Notes: a model not told the origin generated them from the sequence alone. Numbered from the stretch's first letter, positions 41,216-50,793 are shown. The stretch is 64,000 nt of DNA from Clostridiales bacterium (GCA_004555205.1 SFIY01000007.1:1-64000); one strand, 5' to 3'. Made by a program: numbers and translations.

Positions 41216-44146
41216 TCACTCTGCAAAGAATTGTTTTACATCGCCATACACCAATTGGCCGGTATTAGGCAGCAGCAGATCCGCTTCGTGCAAGGAAGCG
41301 CCGATACCGACAGCCCTCATGCCGGCGGCATGTATGGCCTTGATACCCGCCGAGGCATCCTCTATGCCGATGCAGTTCTCGGGCTGTAGTCCCAAACCCT
41401 CTGCCGCCAGCAGGAAGATATCCGGTGCCGGCTTGGAGCGTGCCGCGGCAGCATCAGCAATAAAGTCCATGCTTTGCGTCAGATTCAGCGCGTCCATGAT
41501 CGCTCTGGCGTTTTTGGACGCCGAAGCAAGCCCCAGCTTCATGCCGTCCGCTCTGGCTTCTTGCAGGAAGTTGCGAATACCCGGCAACACATTGTCGGGT
41601 GTCAGGTTTTTCAGCAGTTCCACATACCGGCGGTTTTTCCGCTCGGCCAGCGCCGTTTTCTCCTCCGCAGAATACTGATCTGCCACTCCCCCGTGACGCA
41701 AGATCAGTTCCAGTGAATCCATGCGGCTGACGCCTTTCAGACACTCGTTGAACTGTCTGTCAATGGTGATGCCGATCTCACTTGCCAGCTCTTTCCACGC
41801 CTGATAGTGATACTCGGCGGTTTCCGTGATGACACCGTCAAGGTCAAGCAGGATACCTTTGACGGGCGCTTTCTTTTTCAGCGGAACGCAGAGCATTTCA
41901 CCTCTCACCGTATACATCTGTCCGCACACTTCCAGCGCCAGTGCCTCGCCGGAGAGCAGCACAATACACACCTGCTTCGGCTCCACCTCCACCTGTAATC
42001 TGCGGCCGCGATAGAGGATGGTGAAGGAGTACCCCTCCCAATTCTCAGGGCAGAACGGGGCAAAGGACAGCTTTCCGCCTGCGCTGCGCATACCGGCAAA
42101 GCCCTGCACAATGGCCAGCCAGCTTCCGCTCATGGAGGTAATGTGCAAGCCGTCCTCGGTGTCGTTGTTGTAGTTGTCCAAGTCCAGTCGTGCCGTGCGC
42201 AGATAAAGCGCCATAGCTTTATCCTGTCTGCCGATTTCAGCGGCTATGATGGCATGGATACTGGCAGACAGGGACGATTCATGCACCGTCATGGGTTCAT
42301 AGAAATCAAAGTTGCGCACCTTTTGTTCTTTGGTGAAGTGATCGCCAAAGAAGTACATGCCCTGCAGCACATCCGCCTGCTTGATATAGCACGAGCGCAG
42401 AATCTTATCCCAGCTCCAATGCTGGTTGATGGGACGCTCTCCTGCCGGAATGGCGTCCACCGTTTGCAGATCCTTGTCCAGAAACGTATCGTGCTGCACG
42501 AAAATGCCTCGCTCCTTGTCCTCCGGCAGATACATCTTGTGGCGGATCTCCTGCCACTTCTCCGTTTCATCCGCAGTCACGTCAAGTTTTGCGATCTTGT
42601 CAGCAGAAACCTTTTTGAGGCTCTCCAGCGTGTAGCCCAATGTCCATTGGCACAGATAGTTGGTATACCAGTTGTTGTTGACATTGTTCTCGTACTCGTT
42701 GGGGCCTGTAACGCCGTGCAGCATATAGAGTCCCTTACTCTTGGCATAGTGCACTCTCCCTGCCCAGAAGCGGGAGAGCTCCACCAGCACATCGATACCG
42801 TACTCACGCAGATAACGCTCATCGCCGGTATAGTTGGTGTAGTTGTAGATGGCGTAGGCCATGGCGCCGTTGCGGTGGATTTCCTCAAAGGTGATCTCCC
42901 ACTCGTTGTGACACTCCACGCCGGTGAAGGTGACCATGGGATAGAGCGCACCGGGCAGGCCCTGCTGCCGTGCGTTATGCTTCGCACCATCTAACTGATT
43001 GTGGCGATACTTCAGCAGCTTTTCATTCACCGCAGGGTCGGCCACCGACAGATACATGGGCAGGATATACGCCTCCGTGTCCCAATAGGTGGCGCCGCCG
43101 TATTTCTCGCCGGTAAAACCCTTGGGACCGATATTAAGCCGTTCATCCTCGCCGTAGTAGGTAGCAAAAAGCTGGAACATATTAAAGCGAATACCCTGCT
43201 GCGCCTCGTCGTCGCCGCAGATGGTCACATCTGCCTTACTCCAGCGTTCCCGCCATGCCAACCTCTGCGCCGCCAAGTGCTCGTCAAAGGATTTTTTCTT
43301 AGCCGTCTGCAGCAATGTGAGCGCCACGCGCTCATGCTCATCTGGTGCGGTATCGCGGTCGGTGATGACCGCCACAGTCTTTTCCACTGTCGCCGTTTCG
43401 TTCTCCCCCAAACGGAACGACAACTGCTCCCATGCGGATTGATCCATCTCTCCCGACTTGCTGTCCGCAGGGACAGAAACGCGGTTTTGCATGGCGGCGC
43501 TGACGGTAAAACGCGGTGTTCCAAAGGGGTTGTCCTTTGTCCGCATCTGCAAAAAGCCGGCATCGGCATTACGGCTCGTCACATCCCAGAAGGTTTCCTC
43601 GTAGTTGCTGTCTTTGTTGCAGACATCTCCGTCCAAAGCAGAAGATATCTCCACCTCAGCTACGCCTGACAGCACCTTGACCTGCACCTGAAAATGTGCC
43701 AAGCGGCGCTCCACGATGCTGAAAAAGCGGCGGAAGGTTAATTGGACGCAGCCTCCCGGCACATGGGTGGTATAGCGGCGTGTCAAAAGGCCGTTTCGCA
43801 TATCCAGCTCTACCGAAAAATCCTCCGGTTCGATGTTGCCAAGGTCGATTTGTTCGCCGTTCACCGTCACGCCGATGGCGGCGAAATTCACCGCATTGAT
43901 GACCTTGCCGAAATACGGGGGATAGCCGTTCTTCCACCAGCCCACGCGGGTCTTATCCGGAAACCACACACCTGCAATGTAGGTGCCTTGATGATGCTGG
44001 CCAGTATAACCCTCCTCAAAATTACCGCGCATGCCCATGTAGCCGTTGCCGATGGAGGTAAGGCTCTCCATTAAGAGCATATTCTTTCGATCCAACGTAT
44101 CCGTTTTCAGCGTCCAGGGATCAATGGCAAATATTCTGTTGTACAT
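41216..44146 (-). CDS. fusion of GH65 maltose phosphorylase and beta-phosphoglucomutase
   Basis: One uninterrupted 976-residue frame. Residues 1 to about 745 are a GH65 disaccharide phosphorylase; the block LPGALYPMVTFTGVECHNEWEITFEEIHRNGA is that of maltose phosphorylases, and the acid catalyst is the Glu in GVTGPNEYENNVNNNWYTN (about residue 482). From about 758 a HAD domain follows, with KGILLDLDGVITETAEYHYQAWKE (nucleophile about 765), KGVSRMDSLELI, LASASKNA and KPAPDIFL, all typical of beta-phosphoglucomutase. Inferred reaction: maltose + phosphate gives glucose + beta-G1P, then G6P in the same polypeptide. Kojibiose or another alpha-glucobiose is possible. GGAGCG precedes ATG 44146. It is the last gene of the operon. 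Confidence 0.88.
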   Translation of the reverse strand: MYNRIFAIDPWTLKTDTLDRKNMLLMESLTSIGNGYMGMRGNFEEGYTGQHHQGTYIAGVWFPDKTRVGWWKNGYPPYFGKVINAVNFAAIGVTVNGEQIDLGNIEPEDFSVELDMRNGLLTRRYTTHVPGGCVQLTFRRFFSIVERRLAHFQVQVKVLSGVAEVEISSALDGDVCNKDSNYEETFWDVTSRNADAGFLQMRTKDNPFGTPRFTVSAAMQNRVSVPADSKSGEMDQSAWEQLSFRLGENETATVEKTVAVITDRDTAPDEHERVALTLLQTAKKKSFDEHLAAQRLAWRERWSKADVTICGDDEAQQGIRFNMFQLFATYYGEDERLNIGPKGFTGEKYGGATYWDTEAYILPMYLSVADPAVNEKLLKYRHNQLDGAKHNARQQGLPGALYPMVTFTGVECHNEWEITFEEIHRNGAMAYAIYNYTNYTGDERYLREYGIDVLVELSRFWAGRVHYAKSKGLYMLHGVTGPNEYENNVNNNWYTNYLCQWTLGYTLESLKKVSADKIAKLDVTADETEKWQEIRHKMYLPEDKERGIFVQHDTFLDKDLQTVDAIPAGERPINQHWSWDKILRSCYIKQADVLQGMYFFGDHFTKEQKVRNFDFYEPMTVHESSLSASIHAIIAAEIGRQDKAMALYLRTARLDLDNYNNDTEDGLHITSMSGSWLAIVQGFAGMRSAGGKLSFAPFCPENWEGYSFTILYRGRRLQVEVEPKQVCIVLLSGEALALEVCGQMYTVRGEMLCVPLKKKAPVKGILLDLDGVITETAEYHYQAWKELASEIGITIDRQFNECLKGVSRMDSLELILRHGGVADQYSAEEKTALAERKNRRYVELLKNLTPDNVLPGIRNFLQEARADGMKLGLASASKNARAIMDALNLTQSMDFIADAAAARSKPAPDIFLLAAEGLGLQPENCIGIEDASAGIKAIHAAGMRAVGIGASLHEADLLLPNTGQLVYGDVKQFFAE

Positions 44147-44188
44147 TCTTCGTTACGCTCCTTATGCATAGCGTTGGTCTGTAAGAAG

Positions 44189-44227
44189 AAATCTATCTAC
44201 CCACCATGGCGATGAATAGATAGATTT
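44189..44227 (-). terminator. intra-operon hairpin between malG and the GH65 fusion gene
   Basis: Eleven-bp stem AAATCTATCTA / TAGATAGATTT, followed on the minus strand by CTTCTTA. The short U-rich tail suggests partial termination that would lower phosphorylase mRNA relative to the transporter. Confidence 0.5.
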
Positions 44228-44247
44228 ATCTCCGGCTTTACAACTGT

Positions 44248-45099
44248 TTATCCCTTGATACCACCCGATTGCAGGCCGGACACAAAGTATCTCTGGAAGC
44301 AGATGAACACAATGATGACCGGCATCAGGCTGGCTACCGACATGGCAAATACATATCCCCACTGAGTAAACTGATGCTGCCCGAAAAAGCCGGAAATCGC
44401 AATAGGCAGTGTGCGCTTGAGGTTGTCGTTAATCACTGTCAGCGCCCAGGGAAATTCCTCCCATGCGGTGAGGAAGTTAAAGATACTGACCGAGGCAATG
44501 GCCGGGCTTGACAGCGGGATAATAATTTTGAAAAACACCGTAAATACGTTGCCGCCGTCAGCATAGACTGCCTCGTCATAATCTCTTGGAATACCTTCTA
44601 TGTAGCCCTTGATCATGAAGGTGGAAAACGGGATCACCCAGGCCACATAAAACGGAATCAGACCCCATAGCTTGTTTGTCACATTCAAAAAGTCGGCCAA
44701 CTGATACTGTGTAATAATCAGCGTTGTGCCGGGAATAATCATCGTGCCGATGACCAGGCCAAACAGCAGCTTTCTGCCGGGGAAACGGAATCGTGCCAGG
44801 CAGAAAGCCAGCGCGGTAGCGATAAAGGCTGCAATGAGAACAGTGGTCAAAGCCACAAAGGCACTGTTCAGAAAGTTGCGGTAGAATTTTTCCTGCCCAA
44901 AGATGTATGCATAGTTTTCAACGGTGATGTTCTCTGCCGTGGGCAGGAAATGGGGCGGAAATTCATACAATGCGCCGTTGGGCTTGAGGGATGTACTGAT
45001 CATGTAAATCATGGGCATGACGGACACGGCACCGCCCAACAGCAGGAAGATGTATAAAAGCGCGTTCTTGGCTGATTTTTTCGTTACTATTCTTTTCAT
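44248..45099 (-). CDS. sugar ABC transporter permease (MalG type)
   Basis: CUT1 permease of 283 residues with six helices and the EAA loop GYIEGIPRDYDEAVYADGGNVFTVFFKIIIPLSSPAI. It pairs with the MalF-type permease nine bases upstream. GAGGTG precedes ATG 45099. The ABC ATPase is not in the operon; MsmK at 54060-55226 is the likely partner. Confidence 0.93.
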   Translation of the reverse strand: MKRIVTKKSAKNALLYIFLLLGGAVSVMPMIYMISTSLKPNGALYEFPPHFLPTAENITVENYAYIFGQEKFYRNFLNSAFVALTTVLIAAFIATALAFCLARFRFPGRKLLFGLVIGTMIIPGTTLIITQYQLADFLNVTNKLWGLIPFYVAWVIPFSTFMIKGYIEGIPRDYDEAVYADGGNVFTVFFKIIIPLSSPAIASVSIFNFLTAWEEFPWALTVINDNLKRTLPIAISGFFGQHQFTQWGYVFAMSVASLMPVIIVFICFQRYFVSGLQSGGIKG

Positions 45100-45108
45100 A
45101 GCATCACC

Positions 45109-45996
45109 TCAGTTCGCCTCGTTGTTCTTCATGACCTTAAACTGCAGCACCGCAAGGAAAATCAGCGTGACCGCCACAACGAAAGACAATGCTGCGGCAT
45201 AGCCAAATTCACCGGTGTTGAATGCCTTGTAGTACATCCAGGTAAGCACGGTTTCGGTCTGATGCATCGGCTTGCCGCCGGTGATCATCTTGATGGATGT
45301 AAACACGTTGAAGCCGCCAATGGTCAGCATGACAAGTGCAAAAAGGATGGTCGGTCTGATACTGGGAAGGGTGATCTTAAAGAATTTTTGAATGCTGCCG
45401 CAGCCGTCAATGGAAGCGGATTCATAGAGTTCCTGGGGCACACTCTGCAATGCCGCAAGGAAAACCACCATGTTCCATCCTACACCTTTCCATATGCCCA
45501 GCATCATTGCCACGCTCAGACCGCCCCAACGGGTATCCAGCCAGGCGATATAGCTGTCCGTCAAGTGCAGCACATTGGTCAGCACATAGTTGAGCATACC
45601 CTCGGTGTTGAACACATAGCGGAACACCAACGACACGATAACCCATGAGGTAATCACCGGGATATAGTAGATGACGCGGAAGGACACGCGAAAACGCGGA
45701 ATGGCGTTGATAAACACAGCGGCCATCAAGCCCAGAATCATCTGTCCCGGCACGGTAACAAGGGTATAAATAATCGTATTTGCGAAAGCGATGCGGAATG
45801 TCTCATCACCTAAGACAGCTTTGTAGTTTTCTAATCCGGCAAAGCTTTGGCTGAGCATAGACCCAAAATCCCACTGCAGAAAGCTCATGAAAAAGAGCTT
45901 GATAATGGGATAAATCGTGAAAATGGCAAACATGGCCACACCCGGCAGCAACAGCAGAGCGACCTGTCTTTTGTTTCGTCCGGTTCTCAACTCCAT
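45109..45996 (-). CDS. sugar ABC transporter permease (MalF type)
   Basis: CUT1 permease of 295 residues with six helices and the EAA loop YESASIDGCGSIQKFFKITLPSIRPTILFALV. There is no large periplasmic P2 domain, as usual in Firmicutes. GCGAGGAG precedes ATG 45996. Confidence 0.93.
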   Translation of the reverse strand: MELRTGRNKRQVALLLLPGVAMFAIFTIYPIIKLFFMSFLQWDFGSMLSQSFAGLENYKAVLGDETFRIAFANTIIYTLVTVPGQMILGLMAAVFINAIPRFRVSFRVIYYIPVITSWVIVSLVFRYVFNTEGMLNYVLTNVLHLTDSYIAWLDTRWGGLSVAMMLGIWKGVGWNMVVFLAALQSVPQELYESASIDGCGSIQKFFKITLPSIRPTILFALVMLTIGGFNVFTSIKMITGGKPMHQTETVLTWMYYKAFNTGEFGYAAALSFVVAVTLIFLAVLQFKVMKNNEAN

Positions 45997-46018
45997 AATC
46001 GTCTCCTCGCTTGGTAAG

Positions 46019-46049
46019 GAATATGCGCCGCCGTTGGCGGCGCATATTC
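46019..46049 (-). repeat. hairpin after the solute-binding protein gene
   Basis: Fourteen-bp stem GAATATGCGCCGCC / GGCGGCGCATATTC with loop GTT and no U-run. Hairpins here commonly protect the 3' end of binding-protein mRNA, giving more binding protein than permease. Confidence 0.6.
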
Positions 46050-46089
46050 AAAAACTCTTGCGTAATAACGCGTTGTCTGATATAATTTT

Positions 46090-47367
46090 TTAATCGGCAA
46101 GCAGCGTGTCGACCTGAGCTGCCAGAGAGTCCAGCGTAGTCTGTGCGTCAGCGCCGTTAACAATAATGTCAGTCACGGCAACGGACAGCAGATTGTCGAT
46201 CTCGGACCAGGAAGCCACGGGAGGACGGGCCACTGCGGTGGTAATAGCCTCCAGGAACGGGGCAAATGCAGCGTTCTTGACGGTATCGCTCTCCAGCGCA
46301 GTCTTGTTTACGGGGATCTGGCCGCACTTAGCCATCTCTTCCTGAGCGAACTCGCTGGTCATAAACTTCATGAACAGCCATGCGCCTTCGTTGTCGCCGC
46401 CCTTGAACATAGCGATGTCTTCACCGCCCAGGACGGAGTGGGAGCCGCCGGAGCCGGCAGGCATGTTGCCGGTGCCGTACTTGAAGTCAGGATAAGCGCC
46501 GTTCATCTCGGCGGTCTTCCAGGGGCCTTCCAGCAGCATCATGTAACGACCGGTACCGAAACCGTCGGTCATGGGAATGTCACCGCTGTTAAAGCCGGTG
46601 AACTGACCCTCCTTGTACATATCGGCAAACTTCTTCACGGTGTCCACAGTAGCGGCGCTGTTGAGGTAGCCGGTAGCCTTGGTATAGTCCTCATTGGTGA
46701 TAGCTCCGCCATTGCTCCAGATGTAGGGCAGGATATTCCAGCCGGACAGAGCGGGCTCATTCAGTCCCCACACCTGCTGACCGGCTGCGTTGGTGCCGGA
46801 GAGTTTAGCGGCGGCGGCATACAGTTCATCCATCGTCTGGGGAACGGCAATGCCTGCATCAGCCAAAGCCTGCTCGTTGTAGAACAGAATCTTGGTGTTG
46901 GTGTTCAGAGCCATTGCGTAGTAGTTGCCCTTGACGAAGCCGGTGCTCATTGCGCTGTCGAGCAGGTTGCCGGAAACTTCGGAGAAATCGCTCATTTCCT
47001 TATCCAGAGGAACGAGGATATCCATCTTCTGGAATTCGGGAACCCAGGCGATGTCCAGGCGAGCCACATCGGGCAGGCTGTCGGAGCCGGCATTGACAAT
47101 GATCTTGTCGTGAAGCTCTGCCCACTCGTGGGACACGGCATTGACTTTGTAACCGGGGTTTTCTTCCTCAAACTTAGGAATGAGGACATTCATAAGCGTT
47201 TCATTCTCAGCGGACTGAGCACTGTAATGATGCCAGAAATCAATGACTACAGGATCAGAGCTCTGAGGTGAACCGGCTGGCGTTTTGCCGCAAGCAGTGA
47301 GTACTCCCAATACCATCACTGCTGCAAGTGCGAACGCCAGCACTTTTTTCATGGTCTGCTTTTTCAT
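46090..47367 (-). CDS. maltodextrin-type ABC solute-binding lipoprotein
   Basis: Family 1 binding protein of 425 residues. It has a signal peptide with lipobox VLTACGK (Cys about 26), and the body shows DFWHHYSAQSAENETLMNVLIPKFEEENPGYKV at the start and KFMTSEFAQEEMAKCGQIPVNKTAL near the end, both CUT1-type. The context (GH13, maltose phosphorylase) points to malto-oligosaccharides. AGAAAGGAAG precedes ATG 47367, and the GH13 stop is three bases upstream. Confidence 0.92.
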   Translation of the reverse strand: MKKQTMKKVLAFALAAVMVLGVLTACGKTPAGSPQSSDPVVIDFWHHYSAQSAENETLMNVLIPKFEEENPGYKVNAVSHEWAELHDKIIVNAGSDSLPDVARLDIAWVPEFQKMDILVPLDKEMSDFSEVSGNLLDSAMSTGFVKGNYYAMALNTNTKILFYNEQALADAGIAVPQTMDELYAAAAKLSGTNAAGQQVWGLNEPALSGWNILPYIWSNGGAITNEDYTKATGYLNSAATVDTVKKFADMYKEGQFTGFNSGDIPMTDGFGTGRYMMLLEGPWKTAEMNGAYPDFKYGTGNMPAGSGGSHSVLGGEDIAMFKGGDNEGAWLFMKFMTSEFAQEEMAKCGQIPVNKTALESDTVKNAAFAPFLEAITTAVARPPVASWSEIDNLLSVAVTDIIVNGADAQTTLDSLAAQVDTLLAD

Positions 47368-47369
47368 GG

Positions 47370-49124
47370 TTATCTTCCTTTCTGATTTTTATATATGTTA
47401 ACGGAATATGCAGGCAGCTTTGCGCAGAGCATTTCTGCATCTTTCGTTACATATGTCTGACTGAGCATTTCCGTCCACGCGCCACCTTCCACAGCCAGTC
47501 GGGGGAAATAGTCCGCCTCACCCGCGTTGACAAGAACGATGCAGCTCTCATCGTCTGTCTGCCGTCTGAATCCGTAGACCATATGCTCATCATCACATAG
47601 CACCGTCGCATAATCGCCCTCATACAGTGAGGGTGATTTTTTTCGCAATGCGATCAGCTTTTGATACCATTCAAACAGTTCTCTGTTCTGTTTTTCGCCA
47701 TCCCACTCCATGCACACACGGCATAAGGGATCATTGTCGCCTGTCAGGCCCACCTCGTCGCCGTAGAACACGGCAGGACAGCCGGGCAGTGTCATCTGCA
47801 GGGCAACCGCCAGTTTGAAACGCCGCAGGTCGTTTTGACATTCAAACATAAATCGCGCTGTGTCATGGCTGTCCAGCGGGTTATACAGTCGCAGCGCCAC
47901 TTCCTCAGGGTAGAGCGACAACATCCGATTGATCTGATCGTCGAAGCGGGAAACCGACAGATTCCGCTTGCCCAGCCAGCCGACCATTGCCTCCCGGAAC
48001 AGATAATTCATCGCCGTGTCAAGGCGGTTGGCTGTCACCAGCTTTTGTGCGTCACCCCATGTTTCACCCAGGAGCAGGGCATCGGGCTTGAGCTGCTTGA
48101 TGCGCGATGAAAATTTCTGCCAGAAGGAGGCCGGCACCTCATCCGCCACATCCAATCGCCAGCCGTCAATACCGAATTCCCGTATCCAGTACTCCCCCAC
48201 GCGGATAAAGTATTCCGCGGCATCCGGGCAATTCAGATTGATCTTCGGCATCCACTTGTAATGTCCCACACAGTCGTAGTTGCACGGATCAAGTGTGACA
48301 GGATAACCTTGCGGGAAAAACCAGTCCCGATATTTTGAGTTTTCCCCATTCCGCACCAGATCCCGGAACGGCGGCCAATAGTAGCCGCAGTGGTTAAATA
48401 CACCGTCAAGAATCAGCCGCAGCCCTCTTTTGTGCGCCTCACTGACCAGCTTTCGCAGGTCCTCCTTCGTTCCGAACGCCGGATCGATTTCGTAATAATC
48501 CACCGTATCGTACTTGTGATTGGACGGTGCGCTGAAGATCGGTGTCAGGTAGAGGCAGGTGGCGCCCAGATCGCATATGTGATCCAAGCCCCGAATAATC
48601 CCTTGGATGTCACCGCCCATGAAGTTTTCTCTGGTGGGCGGACTGCCCCAGGGATCGGCATTGGAGGGCGTCAGCCGCTCGTCACCGCTGCGATAGCGCT
48701 CGGGGAAGATCTGGTAGTACACTTGCTGTTTGTACCAATCCGGTGCACAATACCCATCCCCTTCATTGGGCCAGAGAAACTCGAAGAAATTTTCGTTGAT
48801 GGCAGGTTCCTTGTCGGAAAATCCCTTTGCCCCGAGCCAAACGGTTTCTTCATCACTCTCCAGCACGAAGTAATACCGCACATACGCCGCCACATCATCT
48901 GTCTGTATTGTCATGCGGTAGCAGTCATGATACGCATCACGAAGGCTTCGCTTCATTGGAATGTGTATCTGCCTGTCGGCAGATGTTTCATAGCGTGGCC
49001 AGAACACAAGCGTTACTTGTTTGACATCTTCTCTCGCCGTAGTGATCTGAATGGTCAGTTGATCCCGCGCCCGCGGATATATGTACTCCGGCGTCGGGCG
49101 ATGGACAACGGCAGGCAGGTTCAT
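47370..49124 (-). CDS. GH13 alpha-glucosidase/neopullulanase (cyclomaltodextrinase type)
   Basis: Cytoplasmic alpha-glucan hydrolase of 584 residues. The N-terminal about 120 residues are a CBM34-like beta domain, which marks the GH13 subfamily of neopullulanases and cyclomaltodextrinases. The barrel carries DGVFNH, nucleophile Asp in GWRLDVADEV (about 324), acid Glu in LLLGETWG (about 352) and Asp in LDSHDTARF (about 420). There is no signal peptide. It should trim imported malto-oligosaccharides to maltose and glucose for the phosphorylase. Its ATG overlaps the lacI stop (ATGA). Confidence 0.92.
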   Translation of the reverse strand: MNLPAVVHRPTPEYIYPRARDQLTIQITTAREDVKQVTLVFWPRYETSADRQIHIPMKRSLRDAYHDCYRMTIQTDDVAAYVRYYFVLESDEETVWLGAKGFSDKEPAINENFFEFLWPNEGDGYCAPDWYKQQVYYQIFPERYRSGDERLTPSNADPWGSPPTRENFMGGDIQGIIRGLDHICDLGATCLYLTPIFSAPSNHKYDTVDYYEIDPAFGTKEDLRKLVSEAHKRGLRLILDGVFNHCGYYWPPFRDLVRNGENSKYRDWFFPQGYPVTLDPCNYDCVGHYKWMPKINLNCPDAAEYFIRVGEYWIREFGIDGWRLDVADEVPASFWQKFSSRIKQLKPDALLLGETWGDAQKLVTANRLDTAMNYLFREAMVGWLGKRNLSVSRFDDQINRMLSLYPEEVALRLYNPLDSHDTARFMFECQNDLRRFKLAVALQMTLPGCPAVFYGDEVGLTGDNDPLCRVCMEWDGEKQNRELFEWYQKLIALRKKSPSLYEGDYATVLCDDEHMVYGFRRQTDDESCIVLVNAGEADYFPRLAVEGGAWTEMLSQTYVTKDAEMLCAKLPAYSVNIYKNQKGR

Positions 49125-50113
49125 GCGCCGCCTCCTTTCCGTTTCTTTGCCGTGGATTCGCGTTCAATGATTCGCGTGGACAGCAGTATCTGTCGGATAC
49201 TGGCCGCTGCGTTCTCAATACGGTTGATTAGGATTTCTGCTACCTGAAGGCCCAGCTCGAAGGTATCCACATCAATGCTGGTAATGTCGGGCCGGGCAAG
49301 CTCTGTAACAACGGTGTTATCGCAGCACACAATACCCAGTTCCTGCGGCACGCAGATGCCCATAGCCCTGGCAGTTCTCAGCACACCCAGTGCCATTCTG
49401 TCATTGCTGCAAATAATAGCGTCAGGTCTGTTTTCAGCTTCCAGCAGCTTCTTTGCGCAGACGCAGCCGCTTTCGTGATCGGCCTCTCCGTGCATGACCA
49501 GCGATTCATCCGGTGCGATGCCTTCTGCCGTCAATTCGCGGCGGTAGCCCTCAATTCTGTCCTGATTGAACACCTTGTCATCTCCGTCAGACACAAACGC
49601 AATGCGGCGGTAGCCGTTGTTGATCAGATGTCTGACGGCAATCGCACCGGCCTGCGTGTTGTTGATGTCCACCCAATCGGACTCCAAGCCCACATCCTCC
49701 GGCCGGCCCAAAATCACGCTGGGGAACTGCAGTTCCTCCAGTTTCTGCAAGAATCCCGGATTGACAATGGACTGAGGAAATACAATGCCGTCGATTCTCT
49801 TTCCGGCGACAAGGCGGGCGATACCGTCTGCGCTGCGATGCGCCGCCGTCTCAATACCGAACACGGTGTTGTTAAAAAAATTGTTGGCATAGTCAGAGGC
49901 ATTATCGACATCGATAACCAGAGCAATCGTGTGAGGACTGCCGCTGGCAAAGCTCCGCGCAAAGTCGTTGGGCACATATTTCAGCTCTTCCATCGCCGCA
50001 TAAATGCGCTGCTTCGTTTCCTCGGAAATCACGCCTTTGTCATTGAGCACTCTTGATACAGTGGAATGTGATACGCCCGCCAAACGGGCAACATCTCTTA
50101 TTGTAGCTCCCAT
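49121..50113 (-). CDS. LacI-family repressor of the maltose operon
   Basis: Regulator of 330 residues with the LacI helix-turn-helix (GATIRDVARLAGVSHSTVSRVLNDKGVISEETKQRI) and a sugar-binding effector domain. ATG 50113 has GGAGGAAAT directly upstream; ATG 50128 lacks a site. First gene of the operon, translationally coupled to GH13. Two operator-like sites (50121-50140, 50231-50250) lie in front, so it probably represses itself and the operon until maltose or a phosphorylated product binds. Confidence 0.92.
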   Translation of the reverse strand: MGATIRDVARLAGVSHSTVSRVLNDKGVISEETKQRIYAAMEELKYVPNDFARSFASGSPHTIALVIDVDNASDYANNFFNNTVFGIETAAHRSADGIARLVAGKRIDGIVFPQSIVNPGFLQKLEELQFPSVILGRPEDVGLESDWVDINNTQAGAIAVRHLINNGYRRIAFVSDGDDKVFNQDRIEGYRRELTAEGIAPDESLVMHGEADHESGCVCAKKLLEAENRPDAIICSNDRMALGVLRTARAMGICVPQELGIVCCDNTVVTELARPDITSIDVDTFELGLQVAEILINRIENAAASIRQILLSTRIIERESTAKKRKGGGA

Positions 50114-50120
50114 ATTTCCT

Positions 50121-50140
50121 CCATGCACACGGTTTACTAA
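50121..50140. promoter_or_regulatory. LacI-type operator, proximal copy
   Basis: Contains ATGCACACGGTT, identical over twelve bases to the reverse complement of the distal site at 50231-50250 (about 15 of 20 overall). It overlaps the lacI leader, just upstream of the ribosome site, where a bound repressor would block transcription. Confidence 0.5.
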
Positions 50141-50230
50141 CCGTCTAAAATAATTGACAAAAATATCCGTTATAATTTGTGTATTTTGCTATAAAAAGTC
50201 GTTTTCTTCAAATAATTGCGTCATTTTTTC

Positions 50231-50250
50231 TTATGCAACCGTGTGCATAA
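50231..50250. promoter_or_regulatory. LacI-type operator, distal copy
   Basis: TTATGCAACCGTGTGCATAA has perfect 7-base arms (TTATGCA / TGCATAA) around a central CG, the form of LacI/GalR operators. It also fits the cre consensus TGnAAnCGnnnnCA, so CcpA could bind. The AT-rich lacI promoter region lies between the two copies. Confidence 0.6.
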
Positions 50251-50793
50251 ATCTAAAATAGCACATTTATGCCGTAAAGTCAATAATGATCCTTTCCGCC
50301 AACCGAAAAATCGTGGTGCGTTTCATTGTCTCTACAGGCGAGAGCCCCACGCCGTTTGACGGGGCCAACGGCGGCGGCTTGTGCTTCCCTGCCGTCAAGT
50401 CCATGGATTTCATCACCGCACAGGCGTTGGGCGGCACATAGCTGCCCCATGCAGAGGGTGGCGTCCCCAATTTCCGGCAGGATCAGGGCGCTGAATCTTA
50501 TTGCCGCAGCGGCCAATTCCTCATTCCTGCTTTTGGCATTACTACAGCCCGAAAACCCCGTGTTTACGGGGTTTTCGGGCTATGTTTATATGTGCACCGT
50601 GTCATACCTTCGACTTGCGCAAATGAATCAGCAGTAAATTTTGTGCGACAAATTCCGTAAAATGTCTTGCGTTTTTTCTTTATGTAGCATATAATACATA
50701 CATTCCATACATTTGATTCGTATGATACCAGCACTTTTGAAATAAGGAATACAAACCCATTTCATACAAAGACGATAACAAGGAGGCAGAATC
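50251..50793. other. intergenic stretch between lacI and the PFP gene
   Basis: 543 bases. Around 50280-50530 the composition is coding-like on both strands, but no frame has a ribosome site and a recognisable product; it may be a decayed gene. A 16-bp hairpin lies at 50546-50581. The last 150 bases are AT-rich leader of the phosphofructokinase gene. Confidence 0.4.
50546..50581 (+). repeat. 16-bp perfect hairpin
   Basis: AGCCCGAAAACCCCGT and its complement flank GTTT (50546-50561 / 50566-50581). It has no U-run in either direction, so it is a terminator relic or an mRNA structure. Confidence 0.5.
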
